Source: Bacteroidota bacterium
Lineage (GTDB): Bacteria > Bacteroidota > Bacteroidia > Bacteroidales > Bacteroidaceae
DNA length: 24,877 bases
Reading direction: 5' to 3'
NCBI GenBank assembly: GCA_023415545.1
Contig: JAEZKJ010000171.1
Span: 1 to 24,877 of the forward strand
Shown: positions 1-8,489 of the stretch, piece by piece
Layout of the letters: each line of letters begins with the position of its first letter
Position numbering within the stretch: position 1 is the first letter of the stretch
Program-made: the position numbers and the translations under genes
Notes under the pieces: generated by a model
Seen by the model: the letters and a program-made list of their open reading frames with translations, nothing else
Told to the model about the DNA's origin: nothing
Databases searched by the model: none

Positions 1-1710
1 GTAAACAAAATGGACCGTTCAGGTGCTGACTTCTTTGAGGTTGTTCGTCAGATGAAGGATGTACTTGGTGCTAATCCATGTCCTGTTGTTATTCCAATCG
101 GTGAAGAGGAGACTTTCAAAGGTGTTGTAGACCTTATTAAAATGAAAGCTGTTATTTGGCATGATGAAACAATGGGTGCAGATTACTCTGTAGAGGATAT
201 CCCTGCTAACCTTGTTGATGATGCTAACGAATGGAGAGAAAAACTTCTTGAAAAAGTTGCAGAGTTTGATGAAGTGTTGATGGAGAAATTCTTCGATGAT
301 CCTTCACAAATTACTGAAGAAGAAATTTTCAGAGCATTGCGTGCTGGTACTCTTAAGATGGAGATAGTTCCAATGTTGTGTGGTTCTTCTTTCAAGAATA
401 AAGGTGTACAGAAGCTTCTTGATTATGTATGTGCATTCTTGCCTTCTCCACTAGATACACCAAATATCGAAGGTAAAAACCCATCTACAGGTCTTGAAGA
501 AGATCGTCGTCCTGATGAAGATGAAAAGACAGCTGCTCTAGCATTTAAGATCGCTACTGACCCTTATGTAGGTCGCTTGACATTCTTCCGTGTGTATTCA
601 GGTAAAGTAGAAGCTGGTTCATATATCTATAACTCTCGTTCTGGTAAGAAAGAACGTGTATCTCGTCTATTCCAGATGCACTCAAATAAACAGAACCCTG
701 TTGAAGTAATTGGTGCTGGTGATATTGGTGCAGGTGTTGGTTTCAAAGATATCCGTACAGGTGATACTCTTTGTGATGAAACAGCTCCAATCGTTCTTGA
801 ATCAATGGACTTCCCAGATCCAGTTATCGGTATTGCTGTTGAACCAAAAACTCAGAAAGATCTTGATAAACTTTCAACAGGTCTTGCTAAACTTGCTGAA
901 GAGGATCCTACTTTCCGTGTTCATACAGACGAACAAACTGGTCAAACAGTTATCGAGGGTATGGGTGAGCTTCACCTTGATATCATCATCGACCGTTTGA
1001 AACGTGAGTTCAAAGTTGAATGTAACCAAGGTCGTCCTCAGGTTGCTTACAAAGAGGCTATTACTAAACCTGTTGAACTTCGTGAAGTTTATAAGAAACA
1101 GTCGGGTGGTCGTGGTAAATTTGCTGATATCATCGTAACAATCGGCCCAGTTGATGCTGATTACACTCAAGGTGGTCTTCAGTTTGTTGATGAAGTTAAA
1201 GGTGGTAACATTCCAAAAGAGTTCATCCCTTCAGTACAGAAAGGTTTCCAAACTGCAATGAAGAATGGTGTATTGGCTGGTTATCCTCTTGATTCATTAA
1301 AGGTAGTTCTTAAGGATGGTTCTTTCCACCCAGTAGACTCTGACCAGTTGTCATTCGAAATCTGTGCTATCCAAGCTTACAAAAATGCTTGTGCTAAAGC
1401 AGGTCCAGTTCTTATGGAGCCTATCATGAAACTTGAAGTTGTAACTCCAGAAGAAAACATGGGTGATGTTATCGGTGACTTGAATAAGCGTCGTGGTCAA
1501 GTAGAAGGTATGGAGTCTAGCCGTTCAGGTGCTCGTATCGTAAAAGCTAAAGTTCCATTGGCTGAAATGTTCGGTTATGTAACTTCTTTACGTACTATCA
1601 CTTCTGGCCGTGCTACATCTTCAATGACTTATGATCATCATGCTCAAGTTTCTAGCTCAATTGCTAAAGCAGTACTAGAAGAAGTTAAAGGACGTACAGA
1701 CCTAGTTTAA
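1..1710 (+). CDS. fusA: Elongation factor G (EF-G), 5'-truncated by the window edge
   Basis: Translational GTPase that drives tRNA-mRNA translocation on the ribosome. The reading frame is already open at base 1, where codons 2-5 read NKMD, the G4 guanine-specificity motif; the first ATG at 10 is the Met of that motif and not a start. P-loop and switch regions lie outside the window. Visible are the G5-like CGSSFKNKG, domain II (around ATDPYVGRLTFFRVYSGKV), domain III/IV (GELHLDIIIDRLKREF, GGRGKFADI, HPVDSDQLSFE) and domain V (LMEPIMKLEVVTPEENMGDVIGDLNKRRGQ without the usual breaks). About 569 of some 700 residues are present. Position directly upstream of rpsJ fits the canonical str-operon EF-G rather than the GTPase-deficient EF-G2 paralog known from Bacteroides, although the P-loop cannot be checked here. 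Confidence 0.97.
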   Translation, partial: VNKMDRSGADFFEVVRQMKDVLGANPCPVVIPIGEEETFKGVVDLIKMKAVIWHDETMGADYSVEDIPANLVDDANEWREKLLEKVAEFDEVLMEKFFDDPSQITEEEIFRALRAGTLKMEIVPMLCGSSFKNKGVQKLLDYVCAFLPSPLDTPNIEGKNPSTGLEEDRRPDEDEKTAALAFKIATDPYVGRLTFFRVYSGKVEAGSYIYNSRSGKKERVSRLFQMHSNKQNPVEVIGAGDIGAGVGFKDIRTGDTLCDETAPIVLESMDFPDPVIGIAVEPKTQKDLDKLSTGLAKLAEEDPTFRVHTDEQTGQTVIEGMGELHLDIIIDRLKREFKVECNQGRPQVAYKEAITKPVELREVYKKQSGGRGKFADIIVTIGPVDADYTQGGLQFVDEVKGGNIPKEFIPSVQKGFQTAMKNGVLAGYPLDSLKVVLKDGSFHPVDSDQLSFEICAIQAYKNACAKAGPVLMEPIMKLEVVTPEENMGDVIGDLNKRRGQVEGMESSRSGARIVKAKVPLAEMFGYVTSLRTITSGRATSSMTYDHHAQVSSSIAKAVLEEVKGRTDLV

Positions 1711-1721
1711 GAAAAATAAAA

Positions 1722-1763
1722 TAGGGGCGCCAGATTAGCGAATGACTCTTAATCTGCCCCCTA
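1722..1763 (+). promoter_or_regulatory. Stem-loop in the fusA-rpsJ spacer
   Basis: TAGGGG (1722-1727) pairs with CCCCTA (1758-1763) and CAGATTA (1731-1737) pairs with TAATCTG (1750-1756), giving 13 bp with a small internal loop (CGC against C) and a 12-nt apical loop. It is G+C rich in an A+T-rich spacer. No T-run follows, so it is not a standard intrinsic terminator. It sits 33 nt before the rpsJ start, where it could act as an autoregulatory site, an attenuator or an mRNA-processing site at the str/S10 junction. The structure is read from sequence; the function is inference. Confidence 0.5.
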
Positions 1764-1796
1764 CTTTAAATATTAATAATTTTATAAATAAAAACA

Positions 1797-2102
1797 ATGA
1801 GTCAAAAAATTAGAATCAAACTAAAATCTTACGATCACAATTTGGTTGATAAGTCAGCTGAGAAAATCGTTAGAACAGTGAAAGCTACAGGTGCTATTGT
1901 TAGTGGTCCAATTCCATTGCCAACACACAAACGTATCTTCACAGTTAACCGTTCGACTTTCGTAAACAAGAAGTCACGTGAGCAATTCGAATTATCTTCT
2001 TATAAGAGATTAATCGATATCTATAGCTCAACAGCTAAGACAGTGGACGCTCTAATGAAATTAGAGTTGCCAAGTGGAGTTGAAGTAGAAATTAAAGTTT
2101 GA
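1797..2102 (+). CDS. rpsJ: 30S ribosomal protein uS10
   Basis: Small-subunit head protein, also the NusE partner of NusB in antitermination. The 101-residue product matches the family length (about 103) and carries the conserved RIKLKSYDH start and the GPIPLPTHKRIFTV segment. It is the first gene of the S10 block after an 86-nt spacer. The start has no SD; the leader is A/T-rich with A at -3, as is normal for Bacteroidota. Confidence 0.98.
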   Translation: MSQKIRIKLKSYDHNLVDKSAEKIVRTVKATGAIVSGPIPLPTHKRIFTVNRSTFVNKKSREQFELSSYKRLIDIYSSTAKTVDALMKLELPSGVEVEIKV

Positions 2103-2122
2103 TAAATTAAAAATTAACTGAA

Positions 2123-2740
2123 ATGCCAGGATTATTAGGAAAGAAAATCGGAATGACATCCGTTTTCAGTGCCGATGGTAAAAATGTACCATGCACTGTT
2201 ATCGAAGTTGGTCCTTGTGTAGTTACTCAGATTAAAAGTGTTGAGAAGGATGGTTATGCTGCTGTTCAGCTTGGTTTCCAAGACAAAAAAGAGAAGCATA
2301 CTACAAAACCTTTAATGGGACACTTTAAAAGAGCTGGTGTAACTCCAAAGAGACACTTGGCCGAGTTCAAAGATTTTGAGAATGAGCTAAATTTGGGTGA
2401 TACTTTAACAGTAGAGTTTTTCAATGATGCATTATTTGTAGATGTTGTTGGAACTTCTAAAGGTAAAGGTTTCCAGGGTGTAGTTAAAAGACATGGTTTT
2501 GGTGGTGTAGGTCAGTCTACTCACGGTCAGCACAACCGTGCTCGTAAGCCAGGTTCTATCGGTGCTTGTTCATATCCAGCGAAAGTATTCAAAGGTATGC
2601 GCATGGGCGGCCAAATGGGTGGTGATAGAGTTACTACACACAATTTACAAGTATTAAAAGTAATCGCGGAACATAACCTTCTTTTGATTAAGGGTTCTGT
2701 ACCAGGTTGCAAAGGTTCAATCGTATTAATTGAAAAATAA
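2123..2740 (+). CDS. rplC: 50S ribosomal protein uL3
   Basis: Early-assembly 23S rRNA-binding protein near the peptidyl transferase centre. The 205-residue product starts GLLGKKIGMTSVF and has the long internal loop around GQSTHGQHNRARKPGSIG, which reaches toward the catalytic centre, followed by KGMRMGGQMGG. The stop overlaps the rplD start by one base (TAATG), suggesting coupled translation. No SD upstream. Confidence 0.98.
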   Translation: MPGLLGKKIGMTSVFSADGKNVPCTVIEVGPCVVTQIKSVEKDGYAAVQLGFQDKKEKHTTKPLMGHFKRAGVTPKRHLAEFKDFENELNLGDTLTVEFFNDALFVDVVGTSKGKGFQGVVKRHGFGGVGQSTHGQHNRARKPGSIGACSYPAKVFKGMRMGGQMGGDRVTTHNLQVLKVIAEHNLLLIKGSVPGCKGSIVLIEK

Positions 2741-3366
2741 TGGAAGTTAACGTATATAACATTAAAGGTGAAGATACCGGAAGAAAGGTTACGTTAAACG
2801 AATCTATCTTCGGAATTGAACCAAATGACCACGCTATCTATCTTGACGTAAAACAATTCTTGGCTAATCAACGTCAAGGAACTCACAAGTCAAAAGAAAG
2901 AAGTGAAATCAGTGGTTCTACTCGCAAATTAGGTCGTCAAAAAGGTGGTGGTGGCGCTCGTCGTGGTGATATCAACTCTCCTTTGTTGGTTGGTGGTGCT
3001 CGTGTATTCGGTCCTAAACCACGTGACTATTGGTTCAAACTTAACAAAAAAGTTAAGGAATTGGCTCGTAGATCTGCTTTATCTTATAAGGCTCAAGCGA
3101 ATGCTATAACTGTAGTTGAGGACTTCTCTTTCGAAGCTCCTAAGACTAAGGAGTTTATTGCAATGGTAAATAATCTTAAAGTTGCAGATAAGAAATTGCT
3201 TTTAGTTTTGTCAGAAGCAGATAAAAATGTATATTTGTCAGCTCGTAACATTCAGCGTGCTAATGTTATACTTGCTTCTGCGTTAAATACTTACAAAGTA
3301 TTGAATGCAGATTGTCTTGTTGTGACCGAAAGCTCACTGAAAGCTATTGATAATATCTTATCTTAA
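2740..3366 (+). CDS. rplD: 50S ribosomal protein uL4
   Basis: Lines the nascent-peptide exit tunnel; in E. coli the same protein represses the S10 operon. The 208-residue protein has the tunnel-loop signature STRKLGRQKGGGGARRGD (residues about 60-78) and VFGPKPRDYWFKLNKKVK. It overlaps rplC by one base. No E. coli-type long S10 leader is present ahead of rpsJ, so L4 control as in E. coli is not evident; the short hairpin at 1722-1763 is the only candidate. Confidence 0.98.
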   Translation: MEVNVYNIKGEDTGRKVTLNESIFGIEPNDHAIYLDVKQFLANQRQGTHKSKERSEISGSTRKLGRQKGGGGARRGDINSPLLVGGARVFGPKPRDYWFKLNKKVKELARRSALSYKAQANAITVVEDFSFEAPKTKEFIAMVNNLKVADKKLLLVLSEADKNVYLSARNIQRANVILASALNTYKVLNADCLVVTESSLKAIDNILS

Positions 3367-3370
3367 TTAA

Positions 3371-3377
3371 AAGGAGG
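3371..3377 (+). promoter_or_regulatory. Strong Shine-Dalgarno site of rplW (AAGGAGG)
   Basis: A seven-base match to the anti-SD core lies 8 nt before the rplW ATG. This is unusual here, since nearly all neighbouring genes have only A/T-rich leaders and Bacteroidota ribosomes are known to make little use of SD pairing. Confidence 0.8.
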
Positions 3378-3385
3378 CTTACATA

Positions 3386-3676
3386 ATGAGTATTATTATT
3401 AAACCGTTAGTAACAGAAAAAATGACTGCTTTAACCGAAAAACTTAACCGTTTCGGTTTTATCGTGCGTCCTGAGGCTAACAAATTGGAAATTAAGAGAG
3501 AGATAGAAGGATTATATAATGTTACAGTTGTTGAGGTTAACACGATGAGATATTCTGGAAAGAATAAGAGTCGTTATACTCGTTCAGGCTTGATTAGCGG
3601 TCGTACAAACGCCTTCAAAAAAGCTGTTGTAACATTGAAAGAAGGTGATACTATTGATTTTTATAGCAATATTTAA
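3386..3676 (+). CDS. rplW: 50S ribosomal protein uL23
   Basis: Sits at the tunnel exit and is a docking point for trigger factor and SRP. The 96-residue product (family about 100) starts IIIKPLVTEKMTALTEKLNR and retains the NKLEIKREIEGLYNVTVVEVNT core and the NAFKKAVVTLKEGDTIDFY end. It is one of the few genes in the block with a strong SD (AAGGAGG, 8-nt spacing), which also confirms this start. Confidence 0.97.
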   Translation: MSIIIKPLVTEKMTALTEKLNRFGFIVRPEANKLEIKREIEGLYNVTVVEVNTMRYSGKNKSRYTRSGLISGRTNAFKKAVVTLKEGDTIDFYSNI

Positions 3677-3681
3677 ATAAG

Positions 3682-4503
3682 ATGGCAGTACGTAAATTTA
3701 AGCCCACAACACCGGGGCAAAGACATAAAATTATTGGTACTTTTGAAGAAATTACTGCGTCAGTACCAGAAAAGTCTCTTGTTTTTGGTAAACGAGTAAC
3801 TGGTGGTCGTAACAATGTAGGTAAAATGACTATGCGTTACCTTGGTGGCGGTCATAAGAGAAAATTCCGTTTGATCGACTTCAAGAGAAATAAGGACGGT
3901 GTCCCAGCAGTGGTTAAAACAATTGAATATGATCCGAACCGTTCGGCTCGTATTGCTTTGTTGTATTATGCTGATGGTGAAAAGCGATATATTATTGCTC
4001 CTAACGGATTGCAAGTTGGTAGCACTTTGTTGTCTGGAGCGACTGCAGCGCCTGAGATTGGTAATGCATTGCCGCTAGAAAACATTCCTGTTGGTACTGT
4101 AATTCATAACATCGAGTTACGTCCAGGACAAGGTGCAGCTCTAGTTAGATCAGCTGGTAATTTTGCTCAGTTAACATCAAGAGAGGGTAAATATTGTGTA
4201 ATCAAATTACCTTCAGGTGAGGTTAGACAAATACTTAGTGCATGTAAAGCTACTATCGGTAGCGTTGGTAACTCTGATCATGGATTGGAATCTTCAGGTA
4301 AGGCTGGACGTTCACGTTGGTTAGGACGTCGTCCTCACAACCGTGGTGTCGTTATGAACCCTGTTGATCACCCAATGGGTGGTGGTGAAGGACGTCAGTC
4401 AGGAGGTCACCCAAGATCACGTACAGGCTTGTATGCTAAGGGCTTGAAGACAAGAGCACCTAAGAAACAGTCTTCTAAGTACATTATTGAGAGAAGAAAG
4501 TAA
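3682..4503 (+). CDS. rplB: 50S ribosomal protein uL2
   Basis: Needed for subunit association and peptidyl transferase assembly. Exactly 273 residues, the family length. It shows the conserved C-terminal NPVDHPMGGGEGR segment with His230 in the place of E. coli His229, plus the KAGRSRWLGRRPHNRGVVMN run. Five bases separate it from rplW. No SD. Confidence 0.98.
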   Translation: MAVRKFKPTTPGQRHKIIGTFEEITASVPEKSLVFGKRVTGGRNNVGKMTMRYLGGGHKRKFRLIDFKRNKDGVPAVVKTIEYDPNRSARIALLYYADGEKRYIIAPNGLQVGSTLLSGATAAPEIGNALPLENIPVGTVIHNIELRPGQGAALVRSAGNFAQLTSREGKYCVIKLPSGEVRQILSACKATIGSVGNSDHGLESSGKAGRSRWLGRRPHNRGVVMNPVDHPMGGGEGRQSGGHPRSRTGLYAKGLKTRAPKKQSSKYIIERRK

Positions 4504-4525
4504 TAATTGATTAATTGAGTAAATT

Positions 4526-4795
4526 ATGAGTCGTTCATTAAAAAAAGGTCCATATATCAACGTTAAGCTTGAAAGCAAAGTTCTTGCTATGAATGAAAGC
4601 GGTAAAAAGAATGTTGTTAAAACATGGGCTAGAGCTTCAATGATTTCCCCTGATTTTGTAGGGCATACAATTGCAGTTCATAACGGAAATAAATTTATTC
4701 CTGTTTACGTTACAGAAAACATGGTTGGTCATAAGTTAGGAGAATTCGCTCCAACACGTACTTTCCGTGGTCACTCTGGAAATAAGAAAAGATAA
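4526..4795 (+). CDS. rpsS: 30S ribosomal protein uS19
   Basis: Head protein of the small subunit close to the A-site finger contact. The 89-residue product begins SRSLKKGPYI and ends with GHKLGEFAPTRTFRGHSG, both family signatures. A 22-nt spacer follows rplB and a 37-nt A-rich spacer precedes rplV. Confidence 0.98.
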   Translation: MSRSLKKGPYINVKLESKVLAMNESGKKNVVKTWARASMISPDFVGHTIAVHNGNKFIPVYVTENMVGHKLGEFAPTRTFRGHSGNKKR

Positions 4796-4832
4796 TCAGG
4801 AAAGTTTAAAGAAAAAAATAAAGTAATAAATA

Positions 4833-5243
4833 ATGGGAGCAAGAAAAAAAATATCGGCTGAAAAAAGGAAAGAAGCCCTTAAGACCATGTATTTTGCAAA
4901 ATTGCAAAATGTGCCTACTTCTCCACGTAAAATGCGTCTTGTGGCTGACATGATTCGTGGCATGGAGGTAAATCGCGCACTAGGTGTCTTGAAGTTCTCT
5001 TCTAAAGAAGCTTCTGCAAGAGTGGAAAAACTTTTGCGCTCTGCTATTGCTAACTGGGAGCAGAAAAACGAACGAAAAGCAGAGACTGGTGAACTATTTG
5101 TAACTAAGATTTATGTTGATGGTGGTGCAATGCTAAAAAGAATGCGTCCTGCTCCACAGGGTAGAGGTTACAGAATTCGCAAGCGCTCAAATCATGTGAC
5201 TCTGTTCGTTGATTCTAAAAATACTAATGATAATCAAAATTAA
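4833..5243 (+). CDS. rplV: 50S ribosomal protein uL22, N-terminally extended
   Basis: Lines the exit tunnel with a beta-hairpin that is the site of macrolide-resistance changes in other bacteria. The conserved core starts near residue 24 (LQNVPTSPRKMRLVADMIRG), so the 136-residue product has a basic N-terminal extension of about 21 residues (GARKKISAEKRKEALKTMYF) and a short polar tail relative to the 110-residue E. coli protein. The tunnel hairpin is visible around GGAMLKRMRPAPQGRGYRIR. Confidence 0.97.
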   Translation: MGARKKISAEKRKEALKTMYFAKLQNVPTSPRKMRLVADMIRGMEVNRALGVLKFSSKEASARVEKLLRSAIANWEQKNERKAETGELFVTKIYVDGGAMLKRMRPAPQGRGYRIRKRSNHVTLFVDSKNTNDNQN

Positions 5244-5249
5244 GACTAG

Positions 5250-5975
5250 ATGGGACAAAAAGTTAATCCGATAAGCAACCGTTTAGGAATTATCAGAGGA
5301 TGGGATTCTAATTGGTATGGTGGCAAAAACTACGGTGATTCTCTTCTTGAAGATAGCAAAATCCGTAAGTATTTAAGTGCCAGACTCGCTAAAGCTAGCG
5401 TATCACGTATTGTAATAGAACGTACATTAAAACTGGTTACAATAACTGTATGTACAGCACGTCCAGGTATTATCATTGGTAAAGGTGGCCAGGAAGTTGA
5501 TAAACTTAAAGAAGAGTTGAAGAAAATAACTGACAAAGATATTCAAATCAATATCTTCGAGGTTAAGAGACCTGAATTAGATGCTGTTATTGTTGCAAAC
5601 AATATCGCTCGTCAGGTAGAAGGTAAAATAGCTTATCGCCGTGCCATTAAAATGGCTATCGCAAACACAATGCGTATGGGCGCTGAGGGTATCAAAGTTT
5701 TAATTTCAGGACGTTTGAATGGAGCTGAAATGGCTCGTTCTGAAATGTATAAGGAAGGAAGAACTCCATTACACACATTCCGTGCAGATATCGACTATTG
5801 TCATGCTGAAGCTTTGACTAAGGTAGGTTTGCTTGGTATTAAAGTATGGATCTGCCGCGGTGAAGTTTTCGGAAAGAAAGAGTTGGCACCTAATTTTACT
5901 CAGACTAAAGAGAGTGGTCGTGGTGGTAACAACAACGGCGGTAAAAACTTCAAAAGAAAGAAAAACAATCGCTAA
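5250..5975 (+). CDS. rpsC: 30S ribosomal protein uS3 with a Gly/Asn/Lys tail
   Basis: Part of the mRNA entry channel, with helicase-like function. The 241-residue product has the N-terminal GQKVNPISNRLGIIRGW, a KH domain with GKGG at residues 77-80, and the C-terminal domain with RMGAEGIKVLISGRLNGAEMAR. The last roughly 33 residues are a low-complexity basic tail rich in Gly, Asn and Lys. It follows rplV by 6 nt. Confidence 0.98.
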   Translation: MGQKVNPISNRLGIIRGWDSNWYGGKNYGDSLLEDSKIRKYLSARLAKASVSRIVIERTLKLVTITVCTARPGIIIGKGGQEVDKLKEELKKITDKDIQINIFEVKRPELDAVIVANNIARQVEGKIAYRRAIKMAIANTMRMGAEGIKVLISGRLNGAEMARSEMYKEGRTPLHTFRADIDYCHAEALTKVGLLGIKVWICRGEVFGKKELAPNFTQTKESGRGGNNNGGKNFKRKKNNR

Positions 5976-5996
5976 CGAATTTGAATTTTAGGAAAC

Positions 5997-6431
5997 ATGT
6001 TACAACCGAAAAAGACTAAATTCAGAAGACAGCAAAAGGGCCGTCAAAAAGGAAATGCTCAGAGAGGTAATCAATTAGCATTTGGTTCTTTTGGTATCAA
6101 ATCTTTGGAAACAAAGTGGATTACAGGAAGACAAATTGAAGCTGCTCGTATTGCAGTGACAAGATATATGCAACGTCAAGGACAGATTTGGATTCGTATA
6201 TTCCCTGATAAACCAATCACTCGTAAGCCAGCTGATGTGCGTATGGGTAAAGGTAAAGGTAGCCCAGAAGGCTTCGTAGCGCCTGTTACACCAGGTCGTA
6301 TCATTCTTGAAGCAGAGGGTGTTCCTTTCGAAGTAGCGAAAGAGGCTTTGCGCTTAGCAGCTCAAAAACTCCCAGTTACTACTAAGTTTATAGTAAGACG
6401 TGATTATGACGCTCAAAATCAAAATGCTTAA
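5997..6431 (+). CDS. rplP: 50S ribosomal protein uL16
   Basis: Late-assembly protein at the A-site tRNA elbow. The 144-residue product (E. coli 136) starts MLQPKKTKFRRQQKG and contains RQGQIWIRIFPDKPITRKP and MGKGKGSPEGFVAPV, the conserved loop near the tRNA. A weak AGGA lies 5 nt before the ATG. Confidence 0.98.
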   Translation: MLQPKKTKFRRQQKGRQKGNAQRGNQLAFGSFGIKSLETKWITGRQIEAARIAVTRYMQRQGQIWIRIFPDKPITRKPADVRMGKGKGSPEGFVAPVTPGRIILEAEGVPFEVAKEALRLAAQKLPVTTKFIVRRDYDAQNQNA

Positions 6432-6434
6432 TTT

Positions 6435-6632
6435 ATGAAAATTGCAGAAATTAGAGAAATAGCTACCAAAGAATTGGCTGAAAGAATCGATACTGAATTT
6501 GCCAATTATACACAAATGGTTTTAAATCATTCTATCTCTCCGCTGGATAATCCTGCACAGATTAAGAAATTACGCAGAAATATTGCGCGTATGAAAGCAG
6601 AATTACGACAGAGAGAACTTAACAATAAATAA
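6435..6632 (+). CDS. rpmC: 50S ribosomal protein uL29
   Basis: Small helical-hairpin protein near the tunnel exit. The 65 residues (family about 63) start MKIAEIREIATKELAERI and end with the characteristic KLRRNIARMKAELRQRE. Three bases separate it from rplP. Confidence 0.96.
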   Translation: MKIAEIREIATKELAERIDTEFANYTQMVLNHSISPLDNPAQIKKLRRNIARMKAELRQRELNNK

Positions 6633-6640
6633 TAGTCCTC

Positions 6641-6898
6641 ATGGAAGCTAGAAATTTAAGAAAAGAAAGAACGGGTGTTGTAGTAAGCACTAAGATGGAT
6701 AAAACTATCACTGTTGCTGCTAAGTTTAAGGAAAAACACCCTATATATGGTAAGTTCGTTAGCAAGACTAAGAAATACCATGCTCATGATGAAAAAAACG
6801 AAAGTAATGTAGGTGATACAGTACTTATTATGGAAACTCGTCCTTTGAGCAAAACAAAGAGATGGAGATTGGTTGAAATAATCGAAAGAGCTAAGTAA
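6641..6898 (+). CDS. rpsQ: 30S ribosomal protein uS17
   Basis: Primary 16S rRNA-binding OB-fold protein. The 85-residue product has RKERTGVVVSTKMDKTITV at the start and the GDTVLIMETRPLSKTKRWRL signature near the end. It closes the S10 group; rplN follows after 2 nt with no promoter, so S10 and spc are contiguous here. Confidence 0.98.
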   Translation: MEARNLRKERTGVVVSTKMDKTITVAAKFKEKHPIYGKFVSKTKKYHAHDEKNESNVGDTVLIMETRPLSKTKRWRLVEIIERAK

Positions 6899-6900
6899 TT

Positions 6901-7266
6901 ATGATACAAGCAGAATCCAGACTTACAGTATGTGACAACAGTGGTGCTAAAGAGGCTCTTTGTATTCGCGTTTTAGGCGGTACAAAGAGACGTTACGCCT
7001 CTGTCGGGGATGTAATTGTCGTTTCTATTAAGAGCGTTATCCCATCAAGTGATGTTAAAAAAGGTGCAGTGTCTAAGGCTTTGATAGTACGTACTAAGAA
7101 AGAAATCCGTCGTGCAGATGGTTCTTATATACGTTTTGATGACAATGCTTGCGTTCTATTGAATAACGCAGGTGAAATTAGAGGTAGCCGTATCTTCGGT
7201 CCAGTAGCAAGAGAATTGCGTGCTGCGAACATGAAGGTAGTTTCATTAGCACCTGAAGTACTTTAA
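6901..7266 (+). CDS. rplN: 50S ribosomal protein uL14
   Basis: Forms inter-subunit bridges and is the docking site of the silencing factor RsfS. The 121-residue product begins MIQAESRLTVCDNSGAKEAL and contains GSRIFGPVARELR near the C-terminus. First gene of the spc-type order. Confidence 0.98.
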   Translation: MIQAESRLTVCDNSGAKEALCIRVLGGTKRRYASVGDVIVVSIKSVIPSSDVKKGAVSKALIVRTKKEIRRADGSYIRFDDNACVLLNNAGEIRGSRIFGPVARELRAANMKVVSLAPEVL

Positions 7267-7286
7267 TTTTGTAAAAGATTTAAGTA

Positions 7287-7610
7287 ATGAGTAAATTACA
7301 TATTAAAAAAGGCGATACAGTTTACGTTAACTCTGGTGAAGATAAAGGTAAAACTGGCCGCGTGTTAAAAGTTCTTGTAGAGAAAGGACGTGCACTCGTA
7401 GAGGGTATTAACATGGTTTCTAAGCATACTAAACCAAATGCTAAAAATCCTCAAGGTGGTATCATCAAACAAGAGGCACCTATCCATATCTCAAACTTAA
7501 ATGTGGTTGATCCTAAAACAGGTAAACCAACACGTATTGGAAGAAGAGAAAGTTCTGATGGAAGAACATTTGTTCGTTATGCTAAAAAATCAGGAGAGGA
7601 GATTAAATAA
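7287..7610 (+). CDS. rplX: 50S ribosomal protein uL24
   Basis: Assembly initiator of the large subunit. A KOW motif is visible at about residues 7-30 (KKGDTVYVNSGEDKGKTGRV), followed by GINMVSKHTKPNAKNPQGGI. At 107 residues it matches the family (about 104). The stop overlaps the rplE start by one base (TAATG). Confidence 0.97.
   Translation: MSKLHIKKGDTVYVNSGEDKGKTGRVLKVLVEKGRALVEGINMVSKHTKPNAKNPQGGIIKQEAPIHISNLNVVDPKTGKPTRIGRRESSDGRTFVRYAKKSGEEIK
7597..7601 (+). promoter_or_regulatory. SD-like AGGAG before rplE
   Basis: AGGAG lies 8 nt ahead of the rplE ATG, inside the last codons of rplX (Gly-Glu-Glu). Spacing is right for an SD, but the purines also encode rplX residues, so it may be coincidental. 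Confidence 0.45.
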
Positions 7611-8167
7611 TGAGTAATACTGCTAGCCTTAAGAAAGAATATGCAGAGCGCATTGCTCCTGCGTTGAAAGAACAATTTCAGTATACTTCTACTATGCAAG
7701 TTCCAGTTCTTAAAAAGATTGTTATCAATCAGGGATTGGGTAGCGCAGTAGCTGATAAGAAAATTATTGAAGTTGCAATAAATGAGTTAACAGCAATTAC
7801 AGGTCAAAAAGCCGTTGCTACTATCTCACGTAAAGATATCGCGAACTTCAAGTTACGTAAAAAAATGCCTATCGGTGTTATGGTAACTCTACGTCGCGAA
7901 AGAATGTATGAATTCTTGGAAAAACTTGTTCGTGTAGCTCTTCCTCGTATCCGTGACTTCAAAGGTATTGAGAGCAAATTTGATGGAAGAGGTAATTATA
8001 CTTTGGGTATCCAAGAACAAATCATTTTTCCTGAAATAAATATCGATAGTATTAGTAAAATTCTCGGAATGAATATTACCTTTGTAACTTCTGCTAACAC
8101 AGATGAAGAAGGTTATGCTTTGTTGAAAGAATTTGGTTTACCATTTAAGAACTCTAAAAAAGACTAA
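7610..8167 (+). CDS. rplE: 50S ribosomal protein uL5
   Basis: Binds 5S rRNA and contacts P-site tRNA. The 185-residue product (E. coli 179) carries PVLKKIVINQGLG, the TGQKAVATISRKDIANFKLR segment and the GIQEQIIFPEI motif. Translation is probably coupled to rplX through the one-base overlap, assisted by an upstream AGGAG. Confidence 0.98.
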   Translation: MSNTASLKKEYAERIAPALKEQFQYTSTMQVPVLKKIVINQGLGSAVADKKIIEVAINELTAITGQKAVATISRKDIANFKLRKKMPIGVMVTLRRERMYEFLEKLVRVALPRIRDFKGIESKFDGRGNYTLGIQEQIIFPEINIDSISKILGMNITFVTSANTDEEGYALLKEFGLPFKNSKKD

Positions 8168-8173
8168 TATATT

Positions 8174-8473
8174 ATGGCAAAAGAATCAATGAAAGCTCGT
8201 GAGGTAAAAAGAGCTAAACTTGTAGCCAAATATGCTGACAAACGTGCTGCTTTGAAGAAGATCGTTCAAACAGGAGATCCAGCAGAAGCTTTTGAGGCTG
8301 CTCAAAAGTTACAAGCTATTCCTAAGAATGCTAATCCTATTCGTTTGCATAACCGTTGTAAGTTGACAGGTCGTCCTAAAGGTTATCTTCGTCAATTCGG
8401 AATTTCAAGAATTCAGTTCCGCGAGATGGCTTCTAATGGACTTATACCAGGAGTAAAGAAAGCAAGCTGGTAA
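8174..8473 (+). CDS. rpsN: 30S ribosomal protein uS14, zinc-free form
   Basis: Head protein needed for late 30S assembly. At 99 residues it is the long form and has only one Cys in the NRCKLTGRPKGYLRQFG region, so the CxxC zinc ribbon of the short type is absent. C-terminus GLIPGVKKASW is typical. It lies 6 nt after rplE, and a 50-nt spacer with a hairpin separates it from rpsH. Confidence 0.98.
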   Translation: MAKESMKAREVKRAKLVAKYADKRAALKKIVQTGDPAEAFEAAQKLQAIPKNANPIRLHNRCKLTGRPKGYLRQFGISRIQFREMASNGLIPGVKKASW

Positions 8474-8489
8474 CATTTTTTAAATATTG

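Noticed and set aside
10..12. ATG as start of fusA
   Set aside because: It is the Met of the NKMD G4 motif; the frame is open to the left edge, so the gene is truncated by the window.
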